Counted from the first letter of the stretch, positions 46,772-55,192 are shown. The stretch: 64,000 nt of DNA from Halanaerobium saccharolyticum (GCF_003259895.1 NZ_QLME01000001.1:280819-344818), one strand, 5' to 3'. Numbers and translations are program-made. The notes: generated by a model from the letters alone, not told the origin.

Positions 46772-47704
46772 TTAATCATTGAATTTATATCGATATCTGA
46801 GCATAATATCCTGTCTATAATTACCAAATTTGCGGCCGAAAAGATTGACTCCACCTACATTGCGAGCGTCTTCTTTTACACCAATCTTTACATCGATAAA
46901 ATCCTCTTTTTCAAGATTTAGCTCATTTAAAGTCACATTCGAAATTTTATTGCCATCTACATAAGTACCTTCTTCTGTAACTTTCCAGATTTTTAATAAT
47001 CCATGCTGAGTCTGATCAAAATACCACCAGTCCGGATTTAAAATTCCTCTATTCTCACCAAAATCTCCTGGAGAAGTCCAGACACCAATTTCCACACCAT
47101 TAATCCAGAGAGAAATATCAGAGGGCCAGTCTTCATTATAATCCGAAGTTTCTGAGCAGATTTCCATACTCAATTCCAGTTTTGTTGCCTGAGAGTTTTT
47201 AGGCAGATTATTTGGAAAAACATATTTGACATAACCTTTGCCAAACCAGAGAATCTGAGCATGGATATGTTCTGGATGCAGAAAAGACTTAACATCATCT
47301 AATTCTCCAATTACTGCTTTTTCGGAGGCCAGACCACAGGTTGGGCTGACATCAAAATCCTTATAATTACCAATCGGCATCGATGTTTCAATTAAATTTT
47401 TATCTTTTAATTCTCTATTTCCGGGTAGATTAATTAATATCTTATCATAGTTTAAACTGCATATTTTTTGCGAACCATGATTTCCCGGCTTATATTCAGT
47501 TTCAATTAAACCTGCCTCTTCCAGCTTTTTAATATTTACTGTGACTGAGGAAGCCGGCATATTTATAAATTCAGAAATCTGATTTAAATTCATATCTTCA
47601 TTCTGTAAAACTTCAATAATTTTCATTCTGGATTCTGATCCCAGAGCTTTCAGAACCTCAATTATCTGTTCCTCATCTTTTAGTTCCATTATATTACCCT
47701 TCAT
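46772..47704 (-). CDS. ArsR-type HTH regulator with a C-terminal beta-rich domain (module 2)
   Basis: 310 residues from ATG 47704 (GGAGG 7 bases upstream); an ATG at 47722 overlaps that site and is rejected. The ArsR-like winged helix (LKALGSESRMKIIEVLQNEDMNLNQISEFINMPASSVTVNIKKLEEAGLIETE) and the long C-terminal domain match the protein at 40442-41362 block by block (CSE, SDISLWINGVEIGVWTSPGDFGE, NPDWW, TQHGLLKIW, RNVGGVNLFGRKFGNY). No cysteine pair typical of metal-sensing ArsR proteins is visible in the HTH. It probably senses the sugar carried by the adjacent transporter. Function is inferred from context only. Confidence 0.78.
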   Translation of the reverse strand: MKGNIMELKDEEQIIEVLKALGSESRMKIIEVLQNEDMNLNQISEFINMPASSVTVNIKKLEEAGLIETEYKPGNHGSQKICSLNYDKILINLPGNRELKDKNLIETSMPIGNYKDFDVSPTCGLASEKAVIGELDDVKSFLHPEHIHAQILWFGKGYVKYVFPNNLPKNSQATKLELSMEICSETSDYNEDWPSDISLWINGVEIGVWTSPGDFGENRGILNPDWWYFDQTQHGLLKIWKVTEEGTYVDGNKISNVTLNELNLEKEDFIDVKIGVKEDARNVGGVNLFGRKFGNYRQDIMLRYRYKFND

Positions 47705-47740
47705 ATTGATACCTCCACTCATCTTACATTTTCTGTCTTT

Positions 47741-47769
47741 ATTTTAACAATTATTAAAGTAAAAAGCAA
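47741..47769 (-). promoter_or_regulatory. Promoter and candidate operator of the module 2 regulator gene
   Basis: TTGCTT, 17 bases, TAAAAT on the minus strand, with the palindrome TTTAATAATTGTTAAA at 47743-47758. It is the counterpart of 41406-41434; the surrounding non-coding sequence is not conserved, which argues that this block is functional. Confidence 0.7.
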
Positions 47770-47815
47770 TTATAAAATCTAAATCTATAATTCTGTTTTT
47801 TATTATAAATAAAAT

Positions 47816-47845
47816 AACTCCCCAATAAATTAATACCAGGGAGAA
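47816..47845 (-). terminator. Weak terminator-like hairpin after the hydrolase gene
   Basis: CTCCC and GGGAG around a 15-base loop, followed by TTATTTTATTT on the minus strand, about 60 bases after the hydrolase stop. The stem is short. Confidence 0.45.
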
Positions 47846-47903
47846 TTTAGAAATACTATAATATTTTATTTCACTGACTAGAAATCACTAATTTTAGTCT
47901 GTT

Positions 47904-48422
47904 TTAGCTGTCTTTATTGCGCTGCACAAATTGATAAGTCATCTCTGCAACTTTTCTGTTAGCTGCCTCCGAAAATCCATGTCCTTCACCTGCAAATATT
48001 TCAAGTTCGACATTTGAATACAATTTTTCCGCCTTTTTACAGGAAGCAGCTGTGGCAATCGAATCCTGATCTCCTACAAATATCTGCACATTTTTATTGT
48101 ATTTACCTATATTTTTATAAACATCATAACCCTGAATTGTCTCAAAAAAATTTCTCCCCAGTCTCATTCCCCAGAATTCATGAGTTTCGGGAATATCTTC
48201 AGAGTCCGGAAATTTTTGATTCCAGTTATCCGCTATACAGAATGCCGGAAATAAGAGCAGGAGTCCTTTGATATCTTCTCGACGCTCTTCAGCTGTCAGA
48301 GCAGAAACCAGACCACCCTGACTTGCTCCAAAGAGAAATATATTATTTGTATTTATATTTTCCCTGCCCTGAAAATGATCAATTATTGCACCAAGATCTT
48401 CTTTTTCTCTATATTTATACAT
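47904..48422 (-). pseudogene. Alpha/beta hydrolase, N-terminally truncated
   Basis: 172 residues. The nucleophile elbow GASQGG is at about residues 32-37, the acid is in VGDQDSIA near 117 and His in GEGHGFSE near 147, so the catalytic triad is complete. But the first strands and the oxyanion-hole region that normally precede the elbow by about 90-100 residues are missing. The frame is open upstream only for about 15 codons before a stop, and no good ribosome site precedes the ATG (GTTAGGTAGTG at best). Relatives are dienelactone-hydrolase or prolyl-peptidase-like esterases. It is probably a 5'-deleted remnant; a very small functional hydrolase is less likely. Confidence 0.7.
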
Positions 48423-48524
48423 CCAAGCACTACCTAACTTCTTAATCTTTGAAAAAATATCTAATTAGCAGATCATAATTACTAGATTAATATCACTTTT
48501 TCTGGAGTATTTAAAACCGACTGT

Positions 48525-49136
48525 TTAAATCTTCTTTTTCAAGATTTTCCAGATTGATTTTGCTGCCTTGACCGCATTTTCCCCCAGAGAATGATTACTG
48601 TAGGCACTTTCTACAAAAATATCGGTCAGATTATTAATTTCCTCTTTTAAATCCTGATATTTATCCTGCAGATAAGAACTGTACTCATAGGGGGTTGCCG
48701 CAGGATCTTTGCCCATACCTTTAAGTGAGAGGAGTTTTAAAAGTGAATTGTAAATTCTAATAATAATTGAGTTACTCTCTCCACTTAAGTCAATATTTTT
48801 TATGTCTTTTACTTCTTTTTTATTCGATTTTTTATCCTTCTTTTTCTCTCGTCTCTTCTTCCAGCTGGAACTTAAATTAAAGTTTATTTCCTTAACTGTT
48901 GTAAAAATATCTTTAATTGCTCCAATTAAAAAACTGTAAAAGGCCTTAAAAAACTGAGGCAAGTTTTTAATTTTTGTCAGTTCAGATTTGATTAAAAATA
49001 GGGTTAAAGCCAGCAAAACAAAACCCAGAAGCAGAGCCAGTGCAATCTGAATTAGAATAAATAAGATTTCTATCAGGGGCGATTCTTCCTCTTCTACTTC
49101 AGCCGGCACTTCACCGGAATTCAAATTTTCCGACAA
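48525..49136 (-). CDS. DUF4129-type membrane-anchored protein of the MoxR/DUF58 operon
   Basis: 203 residues: acidic N-terminal tail, one strong membrane helix (about 23-50), a very lysine-rich stretch (about 90-110, KKRREKKKDKKSNKK), and a C-terminal block with DPAATPYEYSSYLQDKY and NNLTDIFVESAYSNHSL that resembles the DUF4129 domain at the end of many transglutaminase-operon proteins. The start codon is TTG at 49136 with AGGGAG upstream. It is the last gene of a four-gene operon. Probably helps the MoxR-DUF58 machinery at the membrane; no specific function is known. Confidence 0.68.
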   Translation of the reverse strand: MSENLNSGEVPAEVEEEESPLIEILFILIQIALALLLGFVLLALTLFLIKSELTKIKNLPQFFKAFYSFLIGAIKDIFTTVKEINFNLSSSWKKRREKKKDKKSNKKEVKDIKNIDLSGESNSIIIRIYNSLLKLLSLKGMGKDPAATPYEYSSYLQDKYQDLKEEINNLTDIFVESAYSNHSLGENAVKAAKSIWKILKKKI

Positions 49137-49145
49137 ATTTGCTCC

Positions 49146-49979
49146 CTAATTTATTTCCGGCATTTCTGTTAAAGCCAGCCTCTGAACTATAAAGCTGTTG
49201 ATCCGATCCATCGGCAGTGGCTGATAATTTGCCGGCAGCAGAAAAGCTAACAGGAGAGCAGAAATAATAAAAAGTAATAGAAACTTCCGCCAGCCGCTTT
49301 TGATTGCAGCCGGTTCTTTAATCCGGTTAACCCGCCAGTCAACTGTTTTTTTATCCAGATAGGTCAGTGCCAGCAGAAAAACTTCAATTACTAAAAAAAT
49401 AATTGTGAGAAAAATAATAGTCGAATTCATTTCTCCTACAGCAGCCCAGATTATAAAAAGCGGTAGATTAAGCCAGCTTATCTTACGGGTCAGCCTGGGC
49501 CAGATTATTGGATAGTCAAGTAAGCGGCGAAATTCTTCCAGATTCCAATTTTCACTTGAACGGTCATAAATTTTATCAAAATCTTTACGAAAATATTCAA
49601 AAATCCGGCACAATTCTGCTGCCTGATACCAGATGAAAATGCTAAACAGCCAGAATAAAAATAGATCAAGATTGGCAAGGGTAAAAATAGCAGTAAGCCC
49701 CTGATAACGCCCACTAAAAATAATTACAGCCAGCAGATAAACTGCAAATTCTACCACAAAGGTTAAAGCCGGGATTTTAACTTCCAGGGCTGCATTAGAA
49801 TGCAAAACAGCTTCAACTAAAAATAGAAAAAACAGCAGATATAAAGAATTGTTCAGCTGCATCAATTCGAATTCAACTTCGATTAAATAAAAAGACATTA
49901 GTGAAAGTATAAAATACAGCAGAACTCCCAGCATCGGATAGAGATATCTGTATTTAAAATTATATTCTTTTGCTTTCAT
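49146..49979 (-). CDS. Polytopic membrane protein of the MoxR/DUF58 operon
   Basis: 277 residues from ATG 49979, overlapping the DUF58 gene by 20 bases; a longer frame to 50066 would overlap by 107 bases and lacks a better site. About seven hydrophobic helices are spread through the protein, with a charged cytoplasmic-looking loop near 130-165 (RIFEYFRKDFDKIYDRSSENW). I do not recognise the family. Its place matches the membrane proteins that often sit between DUF58 and DUF4129/transglutaminase genes. Confidence 0.7.
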   Translation of the reverse strand: MKAKEYNFKYRYLYPMLGVLLYFILSLMSFYLIEVEFELMQLNNSLYLLFFLFLVEAVLHSNAALEVKIPALTFVVEFAVYLLAVIIFSGRYQGLTAIFTLANLDLFLFWLFSIFIWYQAAELCRIFEYFRKDFDKIYDRSSENWNLEEFRRLLDYPIIWPRLTRKISWLNLPLFIIWAAVGEMNSTIIFLTIIFLVIEVFLLALTYLDKKTVDWRVNRIKEPAAIKSGWRKFLLLFIISALLLAFLLPANYQPLPMDRINSFIVQRLALTEMPEIN

Positions 49980-51306
49980 TGAGGTCACGCTCCCGCCTGA
50001 GGTGATGGATAGAAAGTGGCGCTGTATATGGTTTGTGCTGATATTCTCTGTGAACCAGCTCATCACCCATAATCATTATTTTGATGTTATATCCCCGACG
50101 CAGCAGATTTTGCACAACCTGCATTAATTCCTGGTCATCTTTTTCTGTAAAAATAATTAGGGTTCCACCCCAGCCCAGATCGAGCTCTTCTGTCAGCAGA
50201 TTGAGAAAATTATCAGCTTTTGAAATTTCAGCTCTGGCCAGCAGTTCTAAAAGTTCCTGCAGGTGAGCATCCCCACTTCCAGAAGGTAGTTTTAAATAAC
50301 TTTCAAAATCAGCACTTATCTCTGCAGCTGAATTTTGCTGATCCTGCTGCTCCTGATCGCTTTTATCCAGCTCAAGCTTAGAGTTGGCCTCAGCTTTGGC
50401 AGTAGAATCCTGCTTACCTTCAGCGGCTTCATTTTCTGCAATCTGAGCCTGGTAGGCATTAAACTCTTGCTTATCTCTGCCTTCGATAACTGCATTGCTC
50501 AAAAATTTATAGCTGTGGCCGGCCCGGTTTAAATAATAAGCCATCGAAGCAGCTGCAGTTACAGCCAGCTCCGTTTTTCTTTCTAAAAATTTAAGTCCAT
50601 AGTCATTCTGTGACATATTTAAAACCAGAGCAGTATCAATTGAAACAGTTGATTCATTTTTGCGTGATTTAAGCTCACCGGTTTTTGCTGTAGCCTTCCA
50701 GTGGATTTTGTTTAACCGATCAGAAGGCTGATATTCTCTAATCCCTGCATTGCGATAGGGATCCTTGTAGATAGGCTGTGGCCACTTAGAATTACCAAAT
50801 GGTATTCTGGAGGCAAGTCCCAGCTCTTCTAAATCCATAATTTTTGGATAAATATAAACTTCAAGTTCCTCCAGCTCGCCTTTTGTCAGCTCATATCCCA
50901 GAAAATCTCCCATTTCCCATCTCAAAGGACCAATCTTATAAAGGCCCCTCTTTTTTGCCCTCAGCTGAAAACGCCATTCCTTTTTTTCACCTGCTTTAAA
51001 ATAACTTAAGTGCTGTTCTTCTAAAGTGCTCAGCTCCCCGGGAAGAAATTCTTCTAATTTTAACCAGAGAATGGGCAGAAAACTGTTGTTTTCAACCTCA
51101 ATGATTGTCTCAATCTGTTCATTGAAAAATAGATGATCATTTTTAAGCTGATGAGAAATTTTTAAGTTTTTAGAAATATTATAATGATAATATTTAATTA
51201 TAAAATGAAAGAGGAGGAAAAAATAGGCCAGCTTAAATAAAATTGTGCGCTGTAAAACTGCTCCTCCCAGATAGGTTACTAAACCCAGTGCTAAAAAATT
51301 AATCAA
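49960..51306 (-). CDS. DUF58-domain protein with a low-complexity insert
   Basis: 448 residues. Two N-terminal hydrophobic segments (about 3-40), a beta-rich region, and the DUF58 signature YRNAGIREYQPSDRLNKIHWKATAKTGEL near 185-213, followed by a vWA-like fold (STVSIDTALVLNMSQND). Residues about 270-330 are a Gln/Glu/Ala-rich, probably disordered insertion (AENEAAEGKQ, DQEQQDQQNSA) splitting the vWA-like domain, which is unusual. It overlaps the moxR gene by 8 bases. DUF58 proteins work with MoxR ATPases, perhaps in assembly or activation of envelope or enzyme complexes. Confidence 0.85.
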   Translation of the reverse strand: MINFLALGLVTYLGGAVLQRTILFKLAYFFLLFHFIIKYYHYNISKNLKISHQLKNDHLFFNEQIETIIEVENNSFLPILWLKLEEFLPGELSTLEEQHLSYFKAGEKKEWRFQLRAKKRGLYKIGPLRWEMGDFLGYELTKGELEELEVYIYPKIMDLEELGLASRIPFGNSKWPQPIYKDPYRNAGIREYQPSDRLNKIHWKATAKTGELKSRKNESTVSIDTALVLNMSQNDYGLKFLERKTELAVTAAASMAYYLNRAGHSYKFLSNAVIEGRDKQEFNAYQAQIAENEAAEGKQDSTAKAEANSKLELDKSDQEQQDQQNSAAEISADFESYLKLPSGSGDAHLQELLELLARAEISKADNFLNLLTEELDLGWGGTLIIFTEKDDQELMQVVQNLLRRGYNIKIMIMGDELVHREYQHKPYTAPLSIHHLRRERDLNESKRI

Positions 51307-52237
51307 TTACCGGCACCTCTGTTCTTCTAACAATCTCATCAATGATTTTTTCTTTATCCGCACCCCTCAAACGACTTTTGGACTTAATAATTAAGCGGTG
51401 AGCCAGAACAGCAGGGGCAATTTCTTTAATGTCATCCGGAATAATATAGTCCCGCTCATTAACTACCGCCCAGGCCTGAGCCATCTTCATTAAGGCAATA
51501 CTTCCTCTGGGGCTGGCTCCCAGTTCCAGATCACTATGATTACGGCTCTGATTAACCAGTTCTACTATATATTTTCTCAGCTTCTGATCAACATGGACTT
51601 TTTTAACATCATCCTGCAGCTCAATAAATTCCTGGTCAGTCATCACTGCCTCCAGTGTTTCCACCGGGTGCTGCAGCTGTAAATTTTCTAAAATCTGCTG
51701 TTCATCTACTGATTCCGGATAACCAATTTCCAGCCTGATTAAAAAGCGGTCAAGCTGTGCTTCCGGCAGGGGAAAGGTTCCATCATACTCAATTGGATTT
51801 TGAGTGGCCATTACTATAAAAGGATCAGCAAGTCGGCGGCTTATTCCTTCCACAGTAATCTGTTTTTCAGCCATACTCTCTAAAAGTGCTGACTGAGTTC
51901 TGGGTGTAGCTCTATTTATCTCATCTGCCAGCACAACCTGTGATAAAATCGGACCCTCTCTAAATTCAAATTCATTGTTCTTTTGATTATAAATTGAAAC
52001 ACCTGTAATATCTGAAGGTAAAAGATCAGGAGTAAACTGGACTCGTTTAAATGAACAGCCAATTGATTGGGCCAGAGAACGCACCAGAATTGTTTTTCCA
52101 ACTCCCGGTACATCTTCAAATAGAATATGTCCCTCAGCCATCATTGCTGCCAGCGCAAGCTTAATCACCCGATTTTTACCTAAAATTACTTCTTCCACAT
52201 TGTCAATGATTTTCTGCACTTTTTCGATATTCTGCAA
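51299..52237 (-). CDS. MoxR-family AAA+ ATPase
   Basis: 312 residues: Walker A EDVPGVGKT near 37-45, Walker B VVLADEINRATPRTQSALLESMAE near 105-128, sensor 1 MATQNPIEYDG and a C-terminal lid with GASPRGSIALMKMAQAWA. The start codon is TTG with AGAGGTG about 6 bases upstream. First gene of the MoxR-DUF58-membrane protein-DUF4129 operon. MoxR proteins act as chaperone-like ATPases; the client here is unknown. Confidence 0.93.
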   Translation of the reverse strand: MQNIEKVQKIIDNVEEVILGKNRVIKLALAAMMAEGHILFEDVPGVGKTILVRSLAQSIGCSFKRVQFTPDLLPSDITGVSIYNQKNNEFEFREGPILSQVVLADEINRATPRTQSALLESMAEKQITVEGISRRLADPFIVMATQNPIEYDGTFPLPEAQLDRFLIRLEIGYPESVDEQQILENLQLQHPVETLEAVMTDQEFIELQDDVKKVHVDQKLRKYIVELVNQSRNHSDLELGASPRGSIALMKMAQAWAVVNERDYIIPDDIKEIAPAVLAHRLIIKSKSRLRGADKEKIIDEIVRRTEVPVID

Positions 52238-52278
52238 TTAATACACCTCTTATGTTTTATTTATAGGCACCATTATAG

Positions 52279-52315
52279 GTACCAGGTACCTAAAACGTTT
52301 TATGGTACCTGGTAC
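52279..52315. repeat. Palindromic repeat element, copy E (diverged)
   Basis: GTACCAGGTACC and GGTACCTGGTAC flank a central TAAAACGTTTTAT. The outer arms match copies A-D and F but the centre differs. It lies between the larA stop and the moxR start. Confidence 0.8.
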
Positions 52316-52322
52316 AAGTGAA

Positions 52323-53573
52323 TTATTTTACAACCGGAACTGTTAAACTACCCTGGGGCATTATATAGGCTGAATAATCCCCCTGATATTTTTCTTCCAG
52401 ATAATCAACTGCCGCCTGAATAGTGTCTTTTTTCTTTGCAAATATATTTTCTGTCTGTTCCTGACTTAAACTTGAAATTAAAATAATTTCCTTTTCGGCA
52501 GCTACTTTAGAAATCGCAAAAGCTTTATGGCCGCCGATTAAAAATTTCTTTTTAATTCGAGTTATATTGTCCTCAGGTTTTTGAGCCTCGTCCATCCAGT
52601 TTTGAAAACGTTCTTCTCCATAGCCTTCTGAACATTCTGCAACCCAGATAATTGTCCCACCTTTTTTGACAGCATGATCTGCATGGTCCAGCGCTTTCTG
52701 GGCCTGATAAAGATTGATATCCCGGGGAAATCCTCCTGAGCTAACTACTGCTGCCTCAGCTTTTTCTGCCAGAGGTAGATGATACATTTCTGCAGATTGA
52801 GCAATTCTGGCCTCCCAGGCCTGTCGGTAATCACCGGCGACAACCTGAACTATTTCCCGGCTGCTGTTGGTGACTACATTGAGAATAAAGTCTACTCCAA
52901 CTTTTTCTGCCGCCTCAAACATTTCTCTGCTGATTGGGTTGGCCTCTAAAGCAGGCTGTTCTTCTGTTACCTCAACCATCATTGCATGATTGTTTTCAAT
53001 ACTTTCCCTGCCGGCAACTCCCGGCAAAATTGATTTCCTGCCTCCAGAAAACCCGGCCATATAATGGGGTAAAATAACCCCAGTAGTAATTAAAAAATCT
53101 GCATCTGCCACTTTTTTATTAATCTGAAGCTGATTGCCGGTACTCAGTTGGCCTAAGTCAACTAAGTCCTGATCACAGTCATGATGAATAAAATTATAAT
53201 TGTCATCTATCTCTTCCCCAAAAATTTCTCTGTTCTGCTCATCAGAATGGGGACTGTGCACCCCGGTGGCAACAATGAATGTTACCTGCTCATTTTTAAT
53301 CCCGGCCTCAGAAATAGTTTTTAGCAGTGGTGGCAGCAGATAATTATAGGGGGTATAGCGGGTTACATCATTAACTATAATTACCAGCTCATTTATTTCC
53401 CTGGCAGCTAAAAGCTCTGCCAGAGGAGCTGTACCAATCGGATCCTCTAAGGCACTTTCCACTTCTGCAAGAGGATTTTTTAAGCCTTCTTTTTCATTTG
53501 CTTTTAAAACATCTAATACTCTACTGCTCTCAATCTCAAATTCTAAATTTTCTCTTCCATATTTTAATTTCAT
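52323..53573 (-). CDS. larA: LarA-family nickel-pincer (lactate racemase-like) enzyme
   Basis: 416 residues from ATG 53573 (GAGGAG 11-12 bases upstream); a TTG 21 bases earlier is less likely. Key LarA positions are all kept with nearly the same numbering as in the Lactobacillus enzyme: His106 (ATGVHSPH), His170 (LPHYMAG), Lys180 (SGGRK, the cofactor-anchoring lysine) and His196 (ENNH). These bind the nickel-pincer nucleotide used in hydride-transfer racemisation or epimerisation of 2-hydroxy acids. The cofactor genes larB, larC and larE are not in the window. The substrate need not be lactate, since the family is broad. The gene is bracketed by palindromic repeats E and F. Confidence 0.88.
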   Translation of the reverse strand: MKLKYGRENLEFEIESSRVLDVLKANEKEGLKNPLAEVESALEDPIGTAPLAELLAAREINELVIIVNDVTRYTPYNYLLPPLLKTISEAGIKNEQVTFIVATGVHSPHSDEQNREIFGEEIDDNYNFIHHDCDQDLVDLGQLSTGNQLQINKKVADADFLITTGVILPHYMAGFSGGRKSILPGVAGRESIENNHAMMVEVTEEQPALEANPISREMFEAAEKVGVDFILNVVTNSSREIVQVVAGDYRQAWEARIAQSAEMYHLPLAEKAEAAVVSSGGFPRDINLYQAQKALDHADHAVKKGGTIIWVAECSEGYGEERFQNWMDEAQKPEDNITRIKKKFLIGGHKAFAISKVAAEKEIILISSLSQEQTENIFAKKKDTIQAAVDYLEEKYQGDYSAYIMPQGSLTVPVVK

Positions 53574-53622
53574 TTCTGCTTTTACTCTCCTCAATTCTCA
53601 ATCTTTGTGAATCATTTCTTCT

Positions 53623-53658
53623 GTACCAGGTACAAAAACGTGTTTTTGTACCTGGTAC
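53623..53658. repeat. Palindromic repeat element, copy F
   Basis: GTACCAGGTACAAAAAC and GTTTTTGTACCTGGTAC around a 2-base centre. The left arm TTTGTGAATCATTTCTT matches that of copy C. It lies between the ahcY stop and the larA start. Confidence 0.88.
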
Positions 53659-53671
53659 CTAAAAATATATA

Positions 53672-54922
53672 TTAGTTTTCCCAGCTGTTAATGTAGGCTT
53701 CCTGCTCTTCTGTCAGCTGATCAATTTCCAGTCCTAATGACTGAAGTTTGTATTCTGCTACCATATTGTCGATATCATCAGGAATATTGTAAACCTGGGC
53801 ATCCAGATTTTGATTGTGATTTAAATATAACAGTGATGATAACTGCAGGGCAAAAGTCATATCCATAATTTCGGCTGGATGACCATCCCCTGCTGCCAGA
53901 TTAACCAGTCTGCCATCTGCCAGGAGATAAAGCTTGCGGCCGTCTTCCATTTCAAACTTTCTGATATTCTGTCTGGCTTCTGTAACTTCCACAGCCAGCT
54001 TATTTAAGGCTGGTTTGGAAACCTCTACATCAAAATGACCGGCATTGGCTAAAATAGCTCCATCTTTCATTACTTTTAAATCTTCTTCGTCAATTACATC
54101 CTTACAGCCAGTTACTGTAATAAAGAAATCTCCTTTTTTAGCTGCTTCCTGCATCGGCATTACTTCAAAACCATCCATCCAGGCTTCACTGGCTTTAACT
54201 GGATCGATCTCAGTTACTACTACTCTGGCTCCCAGACCTTTTGCTCTCATGGCTACACCTTTACCACACCAGCCATAACCAGCAACAACTGCAGTTTTAC
54301 CTGCAACTACCAGATTGGTTGTCCTCATAATTCCATCCCAGACAGACTGGCCGGTCCCATAGCGGTTATCAAATAGTGATTTACATTTAGCATCATTAAC
54401 TGCCATCATCGGAAAAGCTAGAGTTCCATCACCTTCCATTGCTTCCAGGCGGTGAATTCCGGTTGTTGTTTCTTCTGCCCCACCGATGATGTTTTCTAAA
54501 AGCTCTTTTCTCTCTGTATGTAGAGTCTCAACCATATCTCCACCATCATCGATAATTAAATCCGGCTCAATATTTAAAACCTTATTCAAATGCTCCTTAT
54601 ATTCCTCAGCTGTTGAACCATACCAGCTGTGAACCATTATTCCGTGAGCGGCCAGTCCTGCTGCCACATCATCCTGGGTTGAAAGTGGATTGCTGCCTGC
54701 GATAGCCACATCTGCTCCCAGCTGACTGATCACATAAGCCATATAGGCGGTCTTGGCTTCTAAATGAAGACAGATCGCCACCTTTTTGCCTGCCAGCGGC
54801 TGTGATTCTTTGTGATCTGCTAAGATTTCATTTAAAATATCCATTTTATCTGCCACCCACTGGATCTTACGCCAGCCTTCTTCTGCTAATTCTGGATTTC
54901 TAAGTGTTGATTTAGTAATCAT
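53672..54922 (-). CDS. ahcY: S-adenosylhomocysteine hydrolase (adenosylhomocysteinase)
   Basis: 416 residues from ATG 54922, whose AGGAGG is 9 bases upstream; the frame to 54958 includes that site and is rejected. SAHH motifs: LHLEAKTAYM, DDGGDM near 117, ETTTGIHRL, NDAKCKSLFDNRYGTGQS (catalytic Lys and Asp) and the NAD-binding VAGYGWCGKGVAMRAKGLG. The short length and C-terminus are of the bacterial/archaeal compact type. It splits S-adenosylhomocysteine into adenosine and homocysteine. It is the first gene before larA; a repeat element separates them, so a joint operon is not certain. Confidence 0.95.
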   Translation of the reverse strand: MITKSTLRNPELAEEGWRKIQWVADKMDILNEILADHKESQPLAGKKVAICLHLEAKTAYMAYVISQLGADVAIAGSNPLSTQDDVAAGLAAHGIMVHSWYGSTAEEYKEHLNKVLNIEPDLIIDDGGDMVETLHTERKELLENIIGGAEETTTGIHRLEAMEGDGTLAFPMMAVNDAKCKSLFDNRYGTGQSVWDGIMRTTNLVVAGKTAVVAGYGWCGKGVAMRAKGLGARVVVTEIDPVKASEAWMDGFEVMPMQEAAKKGDFFITVTGCKDVIDEEDLKVMKDGAILANAGHFDVEVSKPALNKLAVEVTEARQNIRKFEMEDGRKLYLLADGRLVNLAAGDGHPAEIMDMTFALQLSSLLYLNHNQNLDAQVYNIPDDIDNMVAEYKLQSLGLEIDQLTEEQEAYINSWEN

Positions 54923-55151
54923 AATTATCCTCCTCATTAAATTTGATAAAGATGACAAGACTTTAGAAAAAATTTAAACTAATAAATCATTATTTATCAA
55001 TCTAGTTTCAAAATCATTATCCGAATTTTCCTCTTATTATCATTTTATCATAGATTAGAGTAATGAAAAGAAAAATCTATCATATTCAAAATCTATTTAA
55101 GTTCCAGAATATAAACTATCAAACTTTATCCCGAACAAATTTACTCATATT

Positions 55152-55174
55152 ATTTTAGAATCTTATTCTAAAAT
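55152..55174. promoter_or_regulatory. Inverted repeat upstream of tlpA, possible operator
   Basis: ATTTTAGAAT and ATTCTAAAAT are exact inverse complements 3 bases apart. The TTAGAAT half site recalls Fur/PerR-type boxes, but the spacing (7-3-7) is not canonical. A second small repeat (TTTACT/AGTAAA) lies 8 bases to its right. Confidence 0.45.
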
Positions 55175-55192
55175 TTCTTTACTTTAGAGTAA

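Noticed and set aside
54923-55150. SAH or SAM riboswitch upstream of ahcY
   Set aside because: The sequence is AT-rich with no recognisable paired elements or conserved aptamer bases.
55152-55174. Firm PerR or Fur box
   Set aside because: The half sites are similar but the spacing is 7-3-7 instead of 7-1-7, so it is listed only as an inverted repeat.
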